In this document: piece after piece, positions 1 through 7,232 of the stretch
Numbering within the stretch: position 1 is the stretch's first letter
How the letters are laid out: each line of letters starts with the position of its first letter
DNA from: JAOAPY01 sp041492185
GTDB lineage: Bacteria; Acidobacteriota; Blastocatellia; Pyrinomonadales; Pyrinomonadaceae
Length of the DNA stretch: 64,000 nt
Assembly: GCA_041492185.1 (NCBI GenBank)
Contig: JBGPWL010000011.1
Span: 1-64,000 of the forward strand
Direction of reading: 5' to 3'
The notes under the pieces: model-generated
What the model saw: the letters and a program-made list of their open reading frames with translations, nothing else
What the model was told of the DNA's origin: nothing
The model's database searches: none
Position numbers and translations under genes: made by a program

Positions 1-270
1 GACCAAACAATTCTGATTGATCCAATGCGATGAGCTGCCCTTCAGAAGGTGTATCACCTGTTCGATCGTTAGATTCGTAGGCAGATCAATCAGCGCGTGA
101 GTGTGCTCCGCATTGAAGTAATTGATCTTCATGTAGATGCCTTTCTCATACCGTAACTCTGACGGGTTTGTGGAAGCCCGGGCCGCCGCACGCTTGTCCA
201 GCATCGGCTCGCGGCGAAGCGTCTCCCAGATAAGATGAAGCCAGCAGCGTGAGTAGGAGTGTGTCGACAT
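1..270 (-). CDS. REP-associated / IS200-like transposase, C-terminus cut by window edge
   Basis: The reading frame stays open to base 1, so only the N-terminal 90 residues are seen. It begins MSTHSYSRCWLHLIWETLRR and contains KINYFNAEHTHALIDLPTN, the H-x-H-type metal-binding core of Y1 (HUH) single-strand transposases. The catalytic tyrosine would lie beyond the edge. The ATG at 270 follows AAAGGA with normal spacing. Y1 transposases of this type mobilise short palindromes rather than a classical IS, and a small hairpin (322-337) lies just upstream. Family assignment is firm; REP-associated versus stand-alone IS200 is inferred. Confidence 0.85.
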   Translation of the reverse strand, partial: MSTHSYSRCWLHLIWETLRREPMLDKRAAARASTNPSELRYEKGIYMKINYFNAEHTHALIDLPTNLTIEQVIHLLKGSSSHWINQNCLV

Positions 271-321
271 CGGTGTATCCTTTCAGAGTTTTGTAGCGTG
301 TGCCGGTTAACGCAAGAAGAA

Positions 322-337
322 AACCGTTGAAACGGTT
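322..337. repeat. Short palindrome upstream of the transposase gene
   Basis: AACCGTT, two bases, then AACGGTT: a perfect 7-bp hairpin 52 bases upstream of the transposase start. Its position beside a REP-type transposase suggests a REP-like substrate. It is too short to be certain and no second copy was found in the window. Confidence 0.4.
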
Positions 338-461
338 AAGTGCGATTCTAGCGGCCCCCCGGCCATCCGGTTGAAACCCGATGAGAATGAGAGAAAGCCG
401 TACGTTCGAAAGACACTTCAGTTCTCGCGCTCGTGGGCCAAGTGCAAAGAGCAAAGGGCCT

Positions 462-698
462 TCAGAGTTCATCGCCCGGCAGGGGCGGGACGTCAGGCAC
501 ACGCGCGAGAATCTCGTCAACCTTTTCCCAGTTCACTCGTTTGGCACGGGAGGCAATGCTTTCGCGGGTATGCCACGCGGAGACCTGGGCGGCGAGGGCA
601 ATCGACACAATCTCGTCCACGCTGACGTTTTCCTTTTCCGCCAGCTCGTTGACCTGCTTCAGCAGTCGATCCGGGATATGTGCTTCTAAGGTGCTCAT
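462..698 (-). CDS. Orphan antitoxin-like ribbon-helix-helix protein
   Basis: A 78-residue protein starting MSTLEAHIPDRLLKQVNELA, with a short strand followed by two helices containing a VSVDEIVSIAL segment. This resembles the HicB/CopG-like antitoxin fold, which binds DNA as a dimer. The C-terminal tail (WEKVDEILARVPDVPP) is typical of a widespread orphan family. No toxin gene is adjacent: downstream is the transposase and upstream the nucleotidyltransferase pair. It may be a solitary regulator or the remnant of a toxin-antitoxin locus. No partner or target can be inferred. Confidence 0.75.
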   Translation of the reverse strand: MSTLEAHIPDRLLKQVNELAEKENVSVDEIVSIALAAQVSAWHTRESIASRAKRVNWEKVDEILARVPDVPPLPGDEL

Positions 699-748
699 TC
701 AGCCTCCGCTTTCGGCTTCACGTCAGCGCAATTCGTAGAGGCTTTAGG

Positions 749-958
749 TCAGGCGGCTTCTGCGGGCGCGATTTGACTCGGATGACGCTTTAGATATTCA
801 AGGATCTCCGTGTTCATCTTCTCGATCTCGGCCAGATAACTGTTAGCCATGAACATGTATTCCTCTGGTCTGGTCGTGGCGCGCATCTGCATGAGAATCC
901 CACAGAAGAAGGAGATGCGCTCGCGCGTGCCTTGTAACTCCAAATCGTTTTTAATCAT
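749..958 (-). CDS. Small protein paired with the upstream nucleotidyltransferase
   Basis: A 69-residue, probably all-helical protein (MIKNDLELQGTRERISFF at its start). Its ATG lies two bases after the stop codon of the nucleotidyltransferase gene, so the two are very likely cotranscribed and translationally coupled. I recognise no domain by name. The arrangement is the usual one for a two-component toxin-antitoxin-like module, with the short protein as partner of the enzyme. That role is inference from context. Confidence 0.7.
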   Translation of the reverse strand: MIKNDLELQGTRERISFFCGILMQMRATTRPEEYMFMANSYLAEIEKMNTEILEYLKRHPSQIAPAEAA

Positions 959-960
959 GT

Positions 961-1407
961 TTACGTTCTCCGAATCAATTCAACTATTCCGCGCTGGCTT
1001 TTGTCTCTCTTGATCTGCCAATGCGAGACAAAGCTATCCACCGTCTCCAGCAATACGTGAACAGGTCGAATAGCAAAGACACTGGCGCCTAATTCCCGAT
1101 GCGCGCGTAGGTGATCAAAGAGCGGTTCGGCTTCGACCGAGCATTCTTGTTGACGAAAATCGTCGCTCATTATCAGGATGATGTCAACGTCATTTGGGTT
1201 GGGCTTAGCGGTGACATAACTGCCAAAGATAATGAAGCGTTCGAGTTTGCCAGTGCCCTCAGCGAGTTTGAGTACACGCAGCAGCCTCGTGGTCACAAGC
1301 CGGCGCTGCGAAGTTCCGTGCCCAAAACGAGCGATCACTTCGTCAAGCGAAGCCTGATGGACGCCGATCGGCAAGTCCCCATGACTATCGAGTTCGGGAA
1401 GCGGCAT
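961..1407 (-). CDS. MNT-type nucleotidyltransferase (DUF6932-like)
   Basis: A 148-residue protein with the minimal nucleotidyltransferase signature GSYVTAKPNPNDVDIILI at about residues 62-79: a Gly-Ser pair followed by the metal-binding D-x-D. Proteins of this size and motif transfer nucleotides to protein or RNA targets, and many belong to toxin-antitoxin or defence modules. It is followed at once by a 69-residue gene, consistent with a two-gene module. The substrate cannot be read from the sequence. The DUF6932 label is from memory of the motif spacing. Confidence 0.75.
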   Translation of the reverse strand: MPLPELDSHGDLPIGVHQASLDEVIARFGHGTSQRRLVTTRLLRVLKLAEGTGKLERFIIFGSYVTAKPNPNDVDIILIMSDDFRQQECSVEAEPLFDHLRAHRELGASVFAIRPVHVLLETVDSFVSHWQIKRDKSQRGIVELIRRT

Positions 1408-1441
1408 AGTGCTCGGTCAGATTATAGCCGGGCCACGGGAT

Positions 1442-1888
1442 CTATTTAACTAAGATCGTCAAGTAATCCGCATCGGCCCAAGCCCCTTCGAAAGTCAGCG
1501 ACGGGAGACGCAGTCTACCAAGTAGAGGATCGTGAATGCGAACCTGGGTGCTGGTGATCTCCACAACGACTTGAGCATGAGGGCTCCAGATTCCACGCAG
1601 TCGGCGGAGGTTCACACCAACAATCGGATAACAGCCTTCACGAACGGCGTCTCGCAAGTCCATTAAACTGAGAGAACGATCCTCAACGGAATCGACGCAG
1701 CCAAGTTGTTGAGCCGCGCGGACGACATCAGTCGAGACAGTACCGATCATCGGCCGGCAATTACAGAGGCGGCGGAGCTGTCGTTCGGGAAAGCGCAGCC
1801 CACGAGTGGCAAGCACCATGCGCAGGCAAGCAGGTAAACAGGAGTCAGGCGTTTCTTGCGCGTAGAAAGGCGGCCCGAACTTTAGCAC
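1442..1888 (-). CDS. C39-like papain-fold cysteine peptidase
   Basis: A 148-residue protein with a complete C39-type triad in the expected order: Cys17 in PDSCLPACLRMVLA, His104 in SPHAQVVVEI and Asp120 in IHDPLLG. C39 domains usually cleave double-glycine leaders and sit in ABC exporters. This one has no transporter domain and no signal peptide. The GTG start at 1888 is supported by GGAAGGA seven bases upstream. The gene overlaps the upstream 109-residue gene by 44 bases, so the pair is tightly coupled. The substrate is unknown; the upstream protein is the obvious candidate. Confidence 0.75.
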   Translation of the reverse strand: MLKFGPPFYAQETPDSCLPACLRMVLATRGLRFPERQLRRLCNCRPMIGTVSTDVVRAAQQLGCVDSVEDRSLSLMDLRDAVREGCYPIVGVNLRRLRGIWSPHAQVVVEITSTQVRIHDPLLGRLRLPSLTFEGAWADADYLTILVK

Positions 1889-2174
1889 GATGCTTCCTTC
1901 CGAGTTGCAAACCGGCCGCGCTCATCTCGGCAGGGTCGGTGTGGGCGACAATCTTGCTGCTGAATGCATCGACGACGATTTCCCCTACTTGTCCAACCGT
2001 CACTCCGGGATAGGACAGCACCACTGGTACTCGCCAAACTTTCTTCTGCTCATCCAGAATGGGATCTGCGGGGCCGAAGCGATCGGGAAGATGCTCCCAG
2101 AGCCAGCCCGCGACGACTCGCACGGCGTCCTGCGCCATTACTTTCAGCGGCTTTGAAGATTTCTGCTGCTTCAT
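1845..2174 (-). CDS. Conserved hypothetical protein coupled to the C39-like peptidase
   Basis: A 109-residue protein with a lysine-rich start, a helical segment (VRVVAGWLWEHLPDRFG) and a beta-rich core (VWRVPVVLSYPGVTVGQVGEIVVDA). It ends in an arginine/alanine-rich tail encoded inside the start region of the C39-like gene. The core is reminiscent of short PepSY-like or peptidase-partner modules, but I cannot assign a family. The 44-base overlap makes co-translation and a joint function likely: substrate, inhibitor or delivery partner. Confidence 0.65.
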   Translation of the reverse strand: MKQQKSSKPLKVMAQDAVRVVAGWLWEHLPDRFGPADPILDEQKKVWRVPVVLSYPGVTVGQVGEIVVDAFSSKIVAHTDPAEMSAAGLQLGRKHRAKVRAAFLRARNA

Positions 2175-2255
2175 TGTGGCCTAATTCTCATTGCCCTTCA
2201 CACCGACTTCTCGGCGATTATTGTCTGAGTTAGGACTTCATATCAAGGACTATCG

Positions 2256-2519
2256 TTACGACGGCTGCTGCCTTTCTCGCCTCTCCTGCGAGACTTCTTT
2301 TCGGGCTTCAGTAAAAAGCGCGTCTAGTTCTTCGTCCGAGATTCCGCTTCTTTCCACGGCGTCGCGAAACGGTGCGAGGATTTCGTCGAAGGTGCGTTCG
2401 CGATTCACCTCTTTCTCGACGAGCTTCTCAACGTAACCTTTGACGTCACAGCCTTCGGCCCGGGCTCGCTTTTCGAGTACCGATTCGACCTCAGGCTCAA
2501 GTTCCAATGTTACTGTCAT
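2256..2519 (-). CDS. Antitoxin-like protein without adjacent toxin
   Basis: About 87 residues from MTVTLELEPEVESVLEKRAR, a short strand and amphipathic helices as in ribbon-helix-helix antitoxins. The charged tail (SGISDEELDALFTEARKEV) resembles the toxin-wrapping tail of VapB-like antitoxins. An in-frame ATG five codons upstream (2534) is an alternative start. Just after the stop, the bases encode a few residues resembling a PIN-toxin start (IVLDM) before a stop codon, so the toxin may have been lost. Orphan status is seen; identity as an antitoxin is inferred. Confidence 0.65.
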   Translation of the reverse strand: MTVTLELEPEVESVLEKRARAEGCDVKGYVEKLVEKEVNRERTFDEILAPFRDAVERSGISDEELDALFTEARKEVSQERRERQQPS

Positions 2520-2580
2520 AATCCTGATTATCATCCGAAGACCGAGATCTGATCAAGGATTCGCCATCGGTGATAGCGCG

Positions 2581-2690
2581 TTGGGTTGAGATTTAAGGCG
2601 CGATCTTGAGCACGGTGAATTCTCGTCTCAACCCAAGGCGCTGCCCTGGGCTCTCATATTTCGCGCCGTTGGCGCTCAGCCGTATTATTA
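2581..2690. repeat. Intergenic palindromic repeat region
   Basis: A perfect 11-bp inverted repeat (TTGGGTTGAGA at 2581-2591, its complement at 2626-2636) is followed by GC-rich short palindromes (GGCGCTGCCCTGGGCTC and CGCCGTTGGCGCTC). The stretch lies between the convergent 3' end of the MFS gene and the antitoxin-like gene start. I read it as a REP-type intergenic element; it could also end MFS transcription. Confidence 0.45.
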
Positions 2691-2694
2691 GCCG

Positions 2695-4116
2695 CTACGC
2701 TTCCTGCTCTCCACTTGCGGACGCCGCCTCCTGCGCTACAGGAGCCTCATGCCTTGCATACTGGTCCAGGCCGAACCCCAGAAAGATTGTCGCCAGAATG
2801 AATGCGGATGAAAAAAAGTATGGCGACGATACGCCGAGTGAATCGAAGGCCCAGCCGAAGAAGAGCGGCGCGATGATGCGAGCGACGCCGCCATACGTCT
2901 GTTGCATTCCCATGTAGAGCCCGCGTTCTCTGGGGTTGATGACCCGCGACAACAGCGCCGTCACACAGGGAAAAGTGAACGCCGTGCCCAGAGGGATCAG
3001 CGCCACGGCGACTGCCAGCACACCGAGGTTTCGCGACAACGGCATACCCAGAACGCCCGCGGCCAGGAGCACGAGTCCCAGGCGTGAGAGCTTCGCTTCG
3101 CCCAGCCAATCGACCATGCGTCCCAGCAACAGCACGCGGGCAAAGACTGAGATCGAGCCGACGTACATGAAGAAGTAACCGATCGTTTGTTCAGTCACCT
3201 GGAAGCGCGCGTTTAGAAAGAGCGCGAGCACCGAAAAACTTCCCTGAAACGCGCCAATGGATATTGCATAAATCCAGATCAGGCGCGACGAAGGCTCGCT
3301 CGAACGTGAGATCACGCGCCAAATGGCCTGACGCGACGTGGGACGCATCTCGCCTGCTGCGACTGATGCCGCGTGCTCACTCAAGTCACGCGACTCGGTC
3401 AGATAACGCCACGCGAAGATCATGTTAAGTCCACAGAGCGCTGCCGCCATGATTCCCGGCGCTGCGCGTCCCATCAACAGCGTCCCAGATCCCGGCATTA
3501 GGTCGCGCTTGCCTACCGCGATCGCAAATGAACCGAGCACCGGCCCGATCGCCACGCCGAGATTCGTTGTCGCTGAGAGCCACCCGAGCGCGCGTGCCCG
3601 ATCTTTAGGATCAGTCGAGTCGGCCACATACGCCTGAATGACCCCTACGGTTCCGCCGCCGGCGCCCTGCACAATCCGCGAGAGGAACAAAATGAGGAGC
3701 GAGTGCGCGAAGCCGAAAATCAAATACGCGATCGCTGCGGCGCCCAACGCGATGAGCAGAGTGGGCCGGCGTCCCACTCGATCAGAAAACCGTCCCCACA
3801 TCGGCGCGCTCAACAGTTGGGCGACGGTGAAGGCGGAGACGATGAATCCAATGATGATCCCGATGCCAAAATGCATCCCGAGGAAGTTGACACCCGCGCC
3901 GCCCAGCGTCTTCACATAAAACGGAAGCAGCGGAATGATCATGAGCAGCCCGACCATGTCCACGAACGCTGTGGCCATCAGCACGAACAGCTTCGCCGGA
4001 ATCTTCCGCACTTCTCTCCAGAGCACATAAAGCAACCCGCACGCGATCGCGCCGAGCGCAACGCGAACGATAGGAGACTGGAACGACTGGGCAATGTTCT
4101 GCTGGATCAGAAGCAT
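2695..4116 (-). CDS. Major facilitator superfamily transporter (TetA/MdtG-like)
   Basis: A 473-residue inner-membrane protein with about twelve hydrophobic segments. MFS motif A is clear after the second segment (GRFSDRVGRRPTLLIALG, near residue 110). The motif-C-like GVAIGPVLGSFAIAVG sits in the fifth helix, which suggests drug:H+ antiport. An extra N-terminal hydrophobic helix precedes the first MFS helix (PAKLFVLMATAFVDMVGLL). The C-terminus is alanine-rich and hydrophilic. The substrate cannot be told. No regulator is adjacent; the ParE-type toxin-antitoxin pair ends 17 bases upstream on the same strand. Confidence 0.9.
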   Translation of the reverse strand: MLLIQQNIAQSFQSPIVRVALGAIACGLLYVLWREVRKIPAKLFVLMATAFVDMVGLLMIIPLLPFYVKTLGGAGVNFLGMHFGIGIIIGFIVSAFTVAQLLSAPMWGRFSDRVGRRPTLLIALGAAAIAYLIFGFAHSLLILFLSRIVQGAGGGTVGVIQAYVADSTDPKDRARALGWLSATTNLGVAIGPVLGSFAIAVGKRDLMPGSGTLLMGRAAPGIMAAALCGLNMIFAWRYLTESRDLSEHAASVAAGEMRPTSRQAIWRVISRSSEPSSRLIWIYAISIGAFQGSFSVLALFLNARFQVTEQTIGYFFMYVGSISVFARVLLLGRMVDWLGEAKLSRLGLVLLAAGVLGMPLSRNLGVLAVAVALIPLGTAFTFPCVTALLSRVINPRERGLYMGMQQTYGGVARIIAPLFFGWAFDSLGVSSPYFFSSAFILATIFLGFGLDQYARHEAPVAQEAASASGEQEA

Positions 4117-4133
4117 TTCAACCTCAGCTAAAG

Positions 4134-4448
4134 CTAAATAGCATCTTGAGTATCAAGCTGCGGAGTTCCACGGGCCGCGTGCCAAAACCGAACGACCTCA
4201 ACCAAACGCTCAGAATGATTAACACGATAGACAATCCGATACGACCGAACAATGATTTCGCGAGTGAGGGTATCGCCAAATTCTGGTACCACTCTACCAA
4301 GCTCGGGAAACTCGGCGAGACTCTTCGTATGGGAAACCAGAAACTGGCCAAATCGCAACGCGTGGTCAGGGGAGTCTAAGGAGATGTAGCGAACAATGTC
4401 GCGCAGGTCGGCGCGCGCCGAAGGTGAAAGGGCTACTTGATAATCCAT
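4134..4448 (-). CDS. ParE/RelE-family toxin
   Basis: A 104-residue protein with the RelE/ParE layout: N-terminal strand (MDYQVALSPSARADLRDIVRYI), two helices, then a beta sheet ending REIIVRSYRIVYRVNHSERLVEVVRFWHA is split here as REIIVRSYRIVYRV and VEVVRFWHAARG. The R-x-Y-R-I-v-Y-R strand and the late Arg-x-Trp-His are characteristic. These toxins either inhibit gyrase or cleave mRNA on the ribosome. It overlaps the upstream antitoxin gene by 16 bases, the usual antitoxin-first order. Gyrase versus mRNA target is undecided, but the plasmid-stabilisation (ParE) type fits best. Confidence 0.85.
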   Translation of the reverse strand: MDYQVALSPSARADLRDIVRYISLDSPDHALRFGQFLVSHTKSLAEFPELGRVVPEFGDTLTREIIVRSYRIVYRVNHSERLVEVVRFWHAARGTPQLDTQDAI

Positions 4449-4618
4449 GAGGGGAGTTCGCGCTCGATCTCTTCGATAGGAATGCGCTCGCCACGATCCA
4501 GCTCAGCCAAGCCCTGTCGCACCGCGGCAATAAACTCAATCTCGCGCGCGATGTCATGAAGCGAAGCGTCGTCTGGTACGCGTTGAAGCAAGTCCTCCAC
4601 GATTTCTTTGCTTGTCAT
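4433..4618 (-). CDS. Antitoxin of the ParE/RelE pair
   Basis: A 61-residue acidic helical protein (MTSKEIVEDLLQRVPDDASL at its start, then IAREIEFIAAVRQGLAELDRGE). It has the short RHH-like or coiled antitoxin profile that accompanies RelE/ParE toxins. It precedes the toxin and overlaps it by 16 bases, so synthesis is coupled. Antitoxins of this class neutralise the toxin by direct binding and usually repress their own promoter. The family is inferred mainly from its partner. Confidence 0.8.
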   Translation of the reverse strand: MTSKEIVEDLLQRVPDDASLHDIAREIEFIAAVRQGLAELDRGERIPIEEIERELPSWIIK

Positions 4619-4780
4619 ATCTTAAGTCTGCACTCCAAGAGGTTTTTTTTCAAGCATCGTTCAGCGCCGTTGTTGACCCGACCCGTCCCGCGTCTTCACA
4701 TAAAACGTCGATTGCGGCCCCGAGTCTGCCCGCTGAGGATTCCGACAGTGTGTCCGGCTCCAGCACGCTGGTCGTTGATG

Positions 4781-5656
4781 TTACCGATTTTTCGTTTTCT
4801 TTGTCTGTGTAATCTGCGAAATCTGCGGATTCACTCGCTGCTGTAATTCATGTACGCGCGTCGCCAGGCGCGCATCCCCGATCTTCTTGGCGATTGACGC
4901 AAAAGACGCGGTTGGGCCGGTCCAGCGCAGCTCATCGACATTGCGGAAAAGCGGCGCGTCGGTGCGCAGAGTCGCGAGCGTCTTGAAGAGCAGCGCGAGG
5001 TCGCGGTTGTTGTCCTTGAGTACATCGGCGGGGAATTGTTCGATGTGGCCGTGGCGGTTGATGAGGGTCGCGGCTGTCTTTTTCCCCAAGCCCTTAATGC
5101 CGGGATAGCCATCGGCGGCATCGCCGACCAGCGCGAGGTAGTCCGCAATGAACTCAGGCGCGACGCCGAACTTGGCGCGCACGCCCTCCGCATCGCGAAT
5201 TTCATTCTTTCTCCGATCCGCCTGCACCACGCGATCGCCGACGACGCATTGCGCGAGATCCTTGTCGGGCGTCCAGATGCAAACCTTCTCCACCCGCTTA
5301 TCCTGGGCCGCCATGTGTGCAGCGGATGCGAGCGCATCGTCGGCCTCGAAGTCGATCATCGGCCACACGACAACACCCATCGCGGTCAGCGCGTCTTCGA
5401 GTGGATGAAATTGTGCGAGCAACACTCGCTCGATGCCGGCGCCGGTCTTGTATCCCGGCCAGAGATCGTTGCGGAACGATTCGATGACGTGGTCAGTGGC
5501 GACACCGATGTGCGTCGCGCCGTCTTCGATCATCTTCGCAACTGTGTGGAGCACGCCGCTCACAGCGCCGAACGGCGGATCCGTTTTCCTGAAGCGCCGG
5601 ATGCCGTAGAAGTGTCGAAAGAGTTCGTAGGTGCCGTCGATGAGATGAACGATCAT
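4781..5656 (-). CDS. 5'-3' exonuclease / flap-endonuclease-like nuclease
   Basis: About 291 residues from MIVHLIDGTYELFRHFYGIR, the first metal-binding Asp motif of the PIN-like FEN/PolA N-terminal nuclease family. Acidic clusters (IDFEADDALAS, WTPDKDLAQCV) and the H3TH DNA-binding motif (DAADGYPGIKGLGKKTA) follow in the proper order. There is no polymerase domain, so this is a stand-alone enzyme of the ExoIX/Xni class, expected to act on flaps in repair and replication. The frame stays open 33 codons further upstream, but this Met fits the family. The last dozen residues (NPQISQITQTKKTKNR) are encoded by a repetitive AATCTGCG-type sequence and look like a repeat-derived tail. Confidence 0.85.
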   Translation of the reverse strand: MIVHLIDGTYELFRHFYGIRRFRKTDPPFGAVSGVLHTVAKMIEDGATHIGVATDHVIESFRNDLWPGYKTGAGIERVLLAQFHPLEDALTAMGVVVWPMIDFEADDALASAAHMAAQDKRVEKVCIWTPDKDLAQCVVGDRVVQADRRKNEIRDAEGVRAKFGVAPEFIADYLALVGDAADGYPGIKGLGKKTAATLINRHGHIEQFPADVLKDNNRDLALLFKTLATLRTDAPLFRNVDELRWTGPTASFASIAKKIGDARLATRVHELQQRVNPQISQITQTKKTKNR

Positions 5657-5787
5657 TCCTGTCAGACCCGCCTGCGATAGCGGGCGGATGATCTGCAAGC
5701 ATAGATAACGAAGCCCGAGGTCTTCACGTGAATCTTCTTCCTGGCCCTGGTTCAACCGCCCGCTACCGCAGGCGGTTCTGACTCCCG

Positions 5788-6159
5788 CTACTTACTGCTA
5801 ACAGGCGCCAGACGCCAGCGGCCGTAAGCGACGAAGCCCGCCAGCAAGCCTGTCGCCAGCGGGAGCAGCGCCGGCGCGACGGGACCGATTCGCAGCGAGA
5901 TCGCCGTCGCCCCGATCATGATGATCGCCAAGCCGGCTGCCGCCAGCGGTGTAAGCCATCCCTTAATGCGCAGGAGTCCGGGAAGGACCAGACCGAGCCC
6001 GCCGAGTATTTCGCAGACGCCGATGAATTGCAGGAAGAGACCAGGAATCCCCGGCATCTGCTTTGTCATCTCCTCGATTGGCATCACGAATTTCATGACA
6101 CCCGCGAATAGAAAGAGTACTGCGAGCAGCACTTGAATAATCCATAGTGCGATGTTCAT
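5788..6159 (-). CDS. DoxX-family membrane protein
   Basis: A 123-residue protein with four transmembrane helices. The first (MNIALWIIQVLLAVLFLFAG) runs into VMKFVMPIEEMTKQMPGIPG, as in DoxX/DoxD-like proteins. A GVCEILGGLGLVLPGL helix and a C-terminal pair follow. The family is linked to quinone or redox functions at the membrane, but no activity is visible here. It leads a run of stress/detoxification-type genes on the same strand (SRPBCC, DUF1801, VOC). Confidence 0.85.
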   Translation of the reverse strand: MNIALWIIQVLLAVLFLFAGVMKFVMPIEEMTKQMPGIPGLFLQFIGVCEILGGLGLVLPGLLRIKGWLTPLAAAGLAIIMIGATAISLRIGPVAPALLPLATGLLAGFVAYGRWRLAPVSSK

Positions 6160-6183
6160 GGTTGGCTCCGGATGATACTTCTC

Positions 6184-6735
6184 CTAGTGCTTCGGCGCGG
6201 CTTCCGCGACGGATTTCATTTGCGCCAGCCCCTTCTCAAAATCACCGCCGATCATCTTGTCCATATTCATGAACAGACTGAACGCCTTGCCCACGAAGTT
6301 GTTATCACCGTTCATCGTCCACGTCACCGCGGTTTGATTGCCCTGAGGCTTAAAGGTGAAGTCCGTGGCGTTGGTGGCGGCAAAAGGCTTTATGAATTCA
6401 AGCTTAATTTTGATCAGGTCACTGGGATGGCTCTCTGTGATTGTCATGCGTCCTTCACCGACGTCTTTGTTGCCGGCCCACGTGTAGATCGCGCCGTTAC
6501 CGGCCTGTGGGCCCTCGAAACTCTGCTTCATCGCCGGATCGAGTTTCGCCCAGGGAGACCAGGCATTCCACTTGTGAAAATCATTTACCTGGGCGAACAC
6601 GACGGCGGCGGGAGCGTTAATGGTTGCCGATCGCTCGACGCGATAGTGCGCTGGTTGAAGCGCGACAATGCAAACAAAAACTACGACAAGCACAACGAGG
6701 CCCACGACGAGGCCGAGTAGGATCTTCTTGATCAT
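6184..6735 (-). CDS. SRPBCC-family protein with N-terminal membrane anchor
   Basis: A 183-residue protein. Residues 1-28 form a strongly hydrophobic helix (GLVVGLVVLVVVFVCIVAL). The rest is a START/Bet-v1-like SRPBCC domain: RSATINAPAAVVFAQVNDFHKW opens it, seen as ATINAPAAVVFAQVNDF and WNAWSPWAKLDPA. These domains form a hydrophobic pocket for a small ligand or bind a partner. The anchor should place the domain outside the cytoplasmic membrane. It sits 25 bases downstream-to-start from the DoxX gene, so cotranscription is likely. The ligand is unknown. Confidence 0.85.
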   Translation of the reverse strand: MIKKILLGLVVGLVVLVVVFVCIVALQPAHYRVERSATINAPAAVVFAQVNDFHKWNAWSPWAKLDPAMKQSFEGPQAGNGAIYTWAGNKDVGEGRMTITESHPSDLIKIKLEFIKPFAATNATDFTFKPQGNQTAVTWTMNGDNNFVGKAFSLFMNMDKMIGGDFEKGLAQMKSVAEAAPKH

Positions 6736-6803
6736 CGATTTTTCTCCTGCCTGATCTCTTGAAAGGGGATTTTAGAGCGCTCACATCTTACCGAACGCCG
6801 GCT

Positions 6804-7232
6804 CTATCGTCCAAGCGTTCGCGACTTTGCCGTTCCGACCGGACTCTTGGGTTTGCGTTTCTTCAGTTGCGCCTCGTTTAGTCGGATACGTGTCTTAACA
6901 AGTTTCTTCACGAGTGGCGCCGGCAGGGGCCGGCTGGGCGTAAAACGAATCGTGCCCTTTGAAGTTTGATAGGACTTCAACTCGTCCTGATGAGTTTCGA
7001 TTGGTCCCGCGCCCGGGAAGAAGCTGCAATGCTCTGAAAAGGCTGCATAGGAAACCAGCATGCGCCCCTTATACTTGAACGTTGGAATCTGATAGCTAAT
7101 GACTTCGATGGCTTCCGGCACGATCGACTTAATCGTTTGGCGCAGCTTCTCGAGCGCGGCTCGTGCGTCTTTCGGAACGGTTGCAAGGTAATCGTCAATG
7201 TCTTTTGCCGGCGTGGGTTTTCTTGAGTTCAC
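6804..7232 (-). CDS. DUF1801 / YdhG-like protein
   Basis: A 142-residue protein. It begins with a helical region (DIDDYLATVPKDARAALEKL) and continues with the DUF1801 core (EVISYQIPTFKYKGRMLVSY, EHCSFFPG, and a K-G-T-I-R-F motif at YQTSKGTIRFTPSRPLP). A lysine-rich tail follows. The family (related to frataxin-fold iron-binding YdhG) has no firm biochemical role. Its ATG overlaps the stop of the upstream VOC gene (ATGA), so the two are translationally coupled. Confidence 0.85.
   Translation of the reverse strand: MNSRKPTPAKDIDDYLATVPKDARAALEKLRQTIKSIVPEAIEVISYQIPTFKYKGRMLVSYAAFSEHCSFFPGAGPIETHQDELKSYQTSKGTIRFTPSRPLPAPLVKKLVKTRIRLNEAQLKKRKPKSPVGTAKSRTLGR

Noticed and set aside
5036..5680. A 214-residue plus-strand open frame
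   Set aside because: It is antisense to the 5'-3' exonuclease, which has intact metal and H3TH motifs; no ribosome site or domain supports it.
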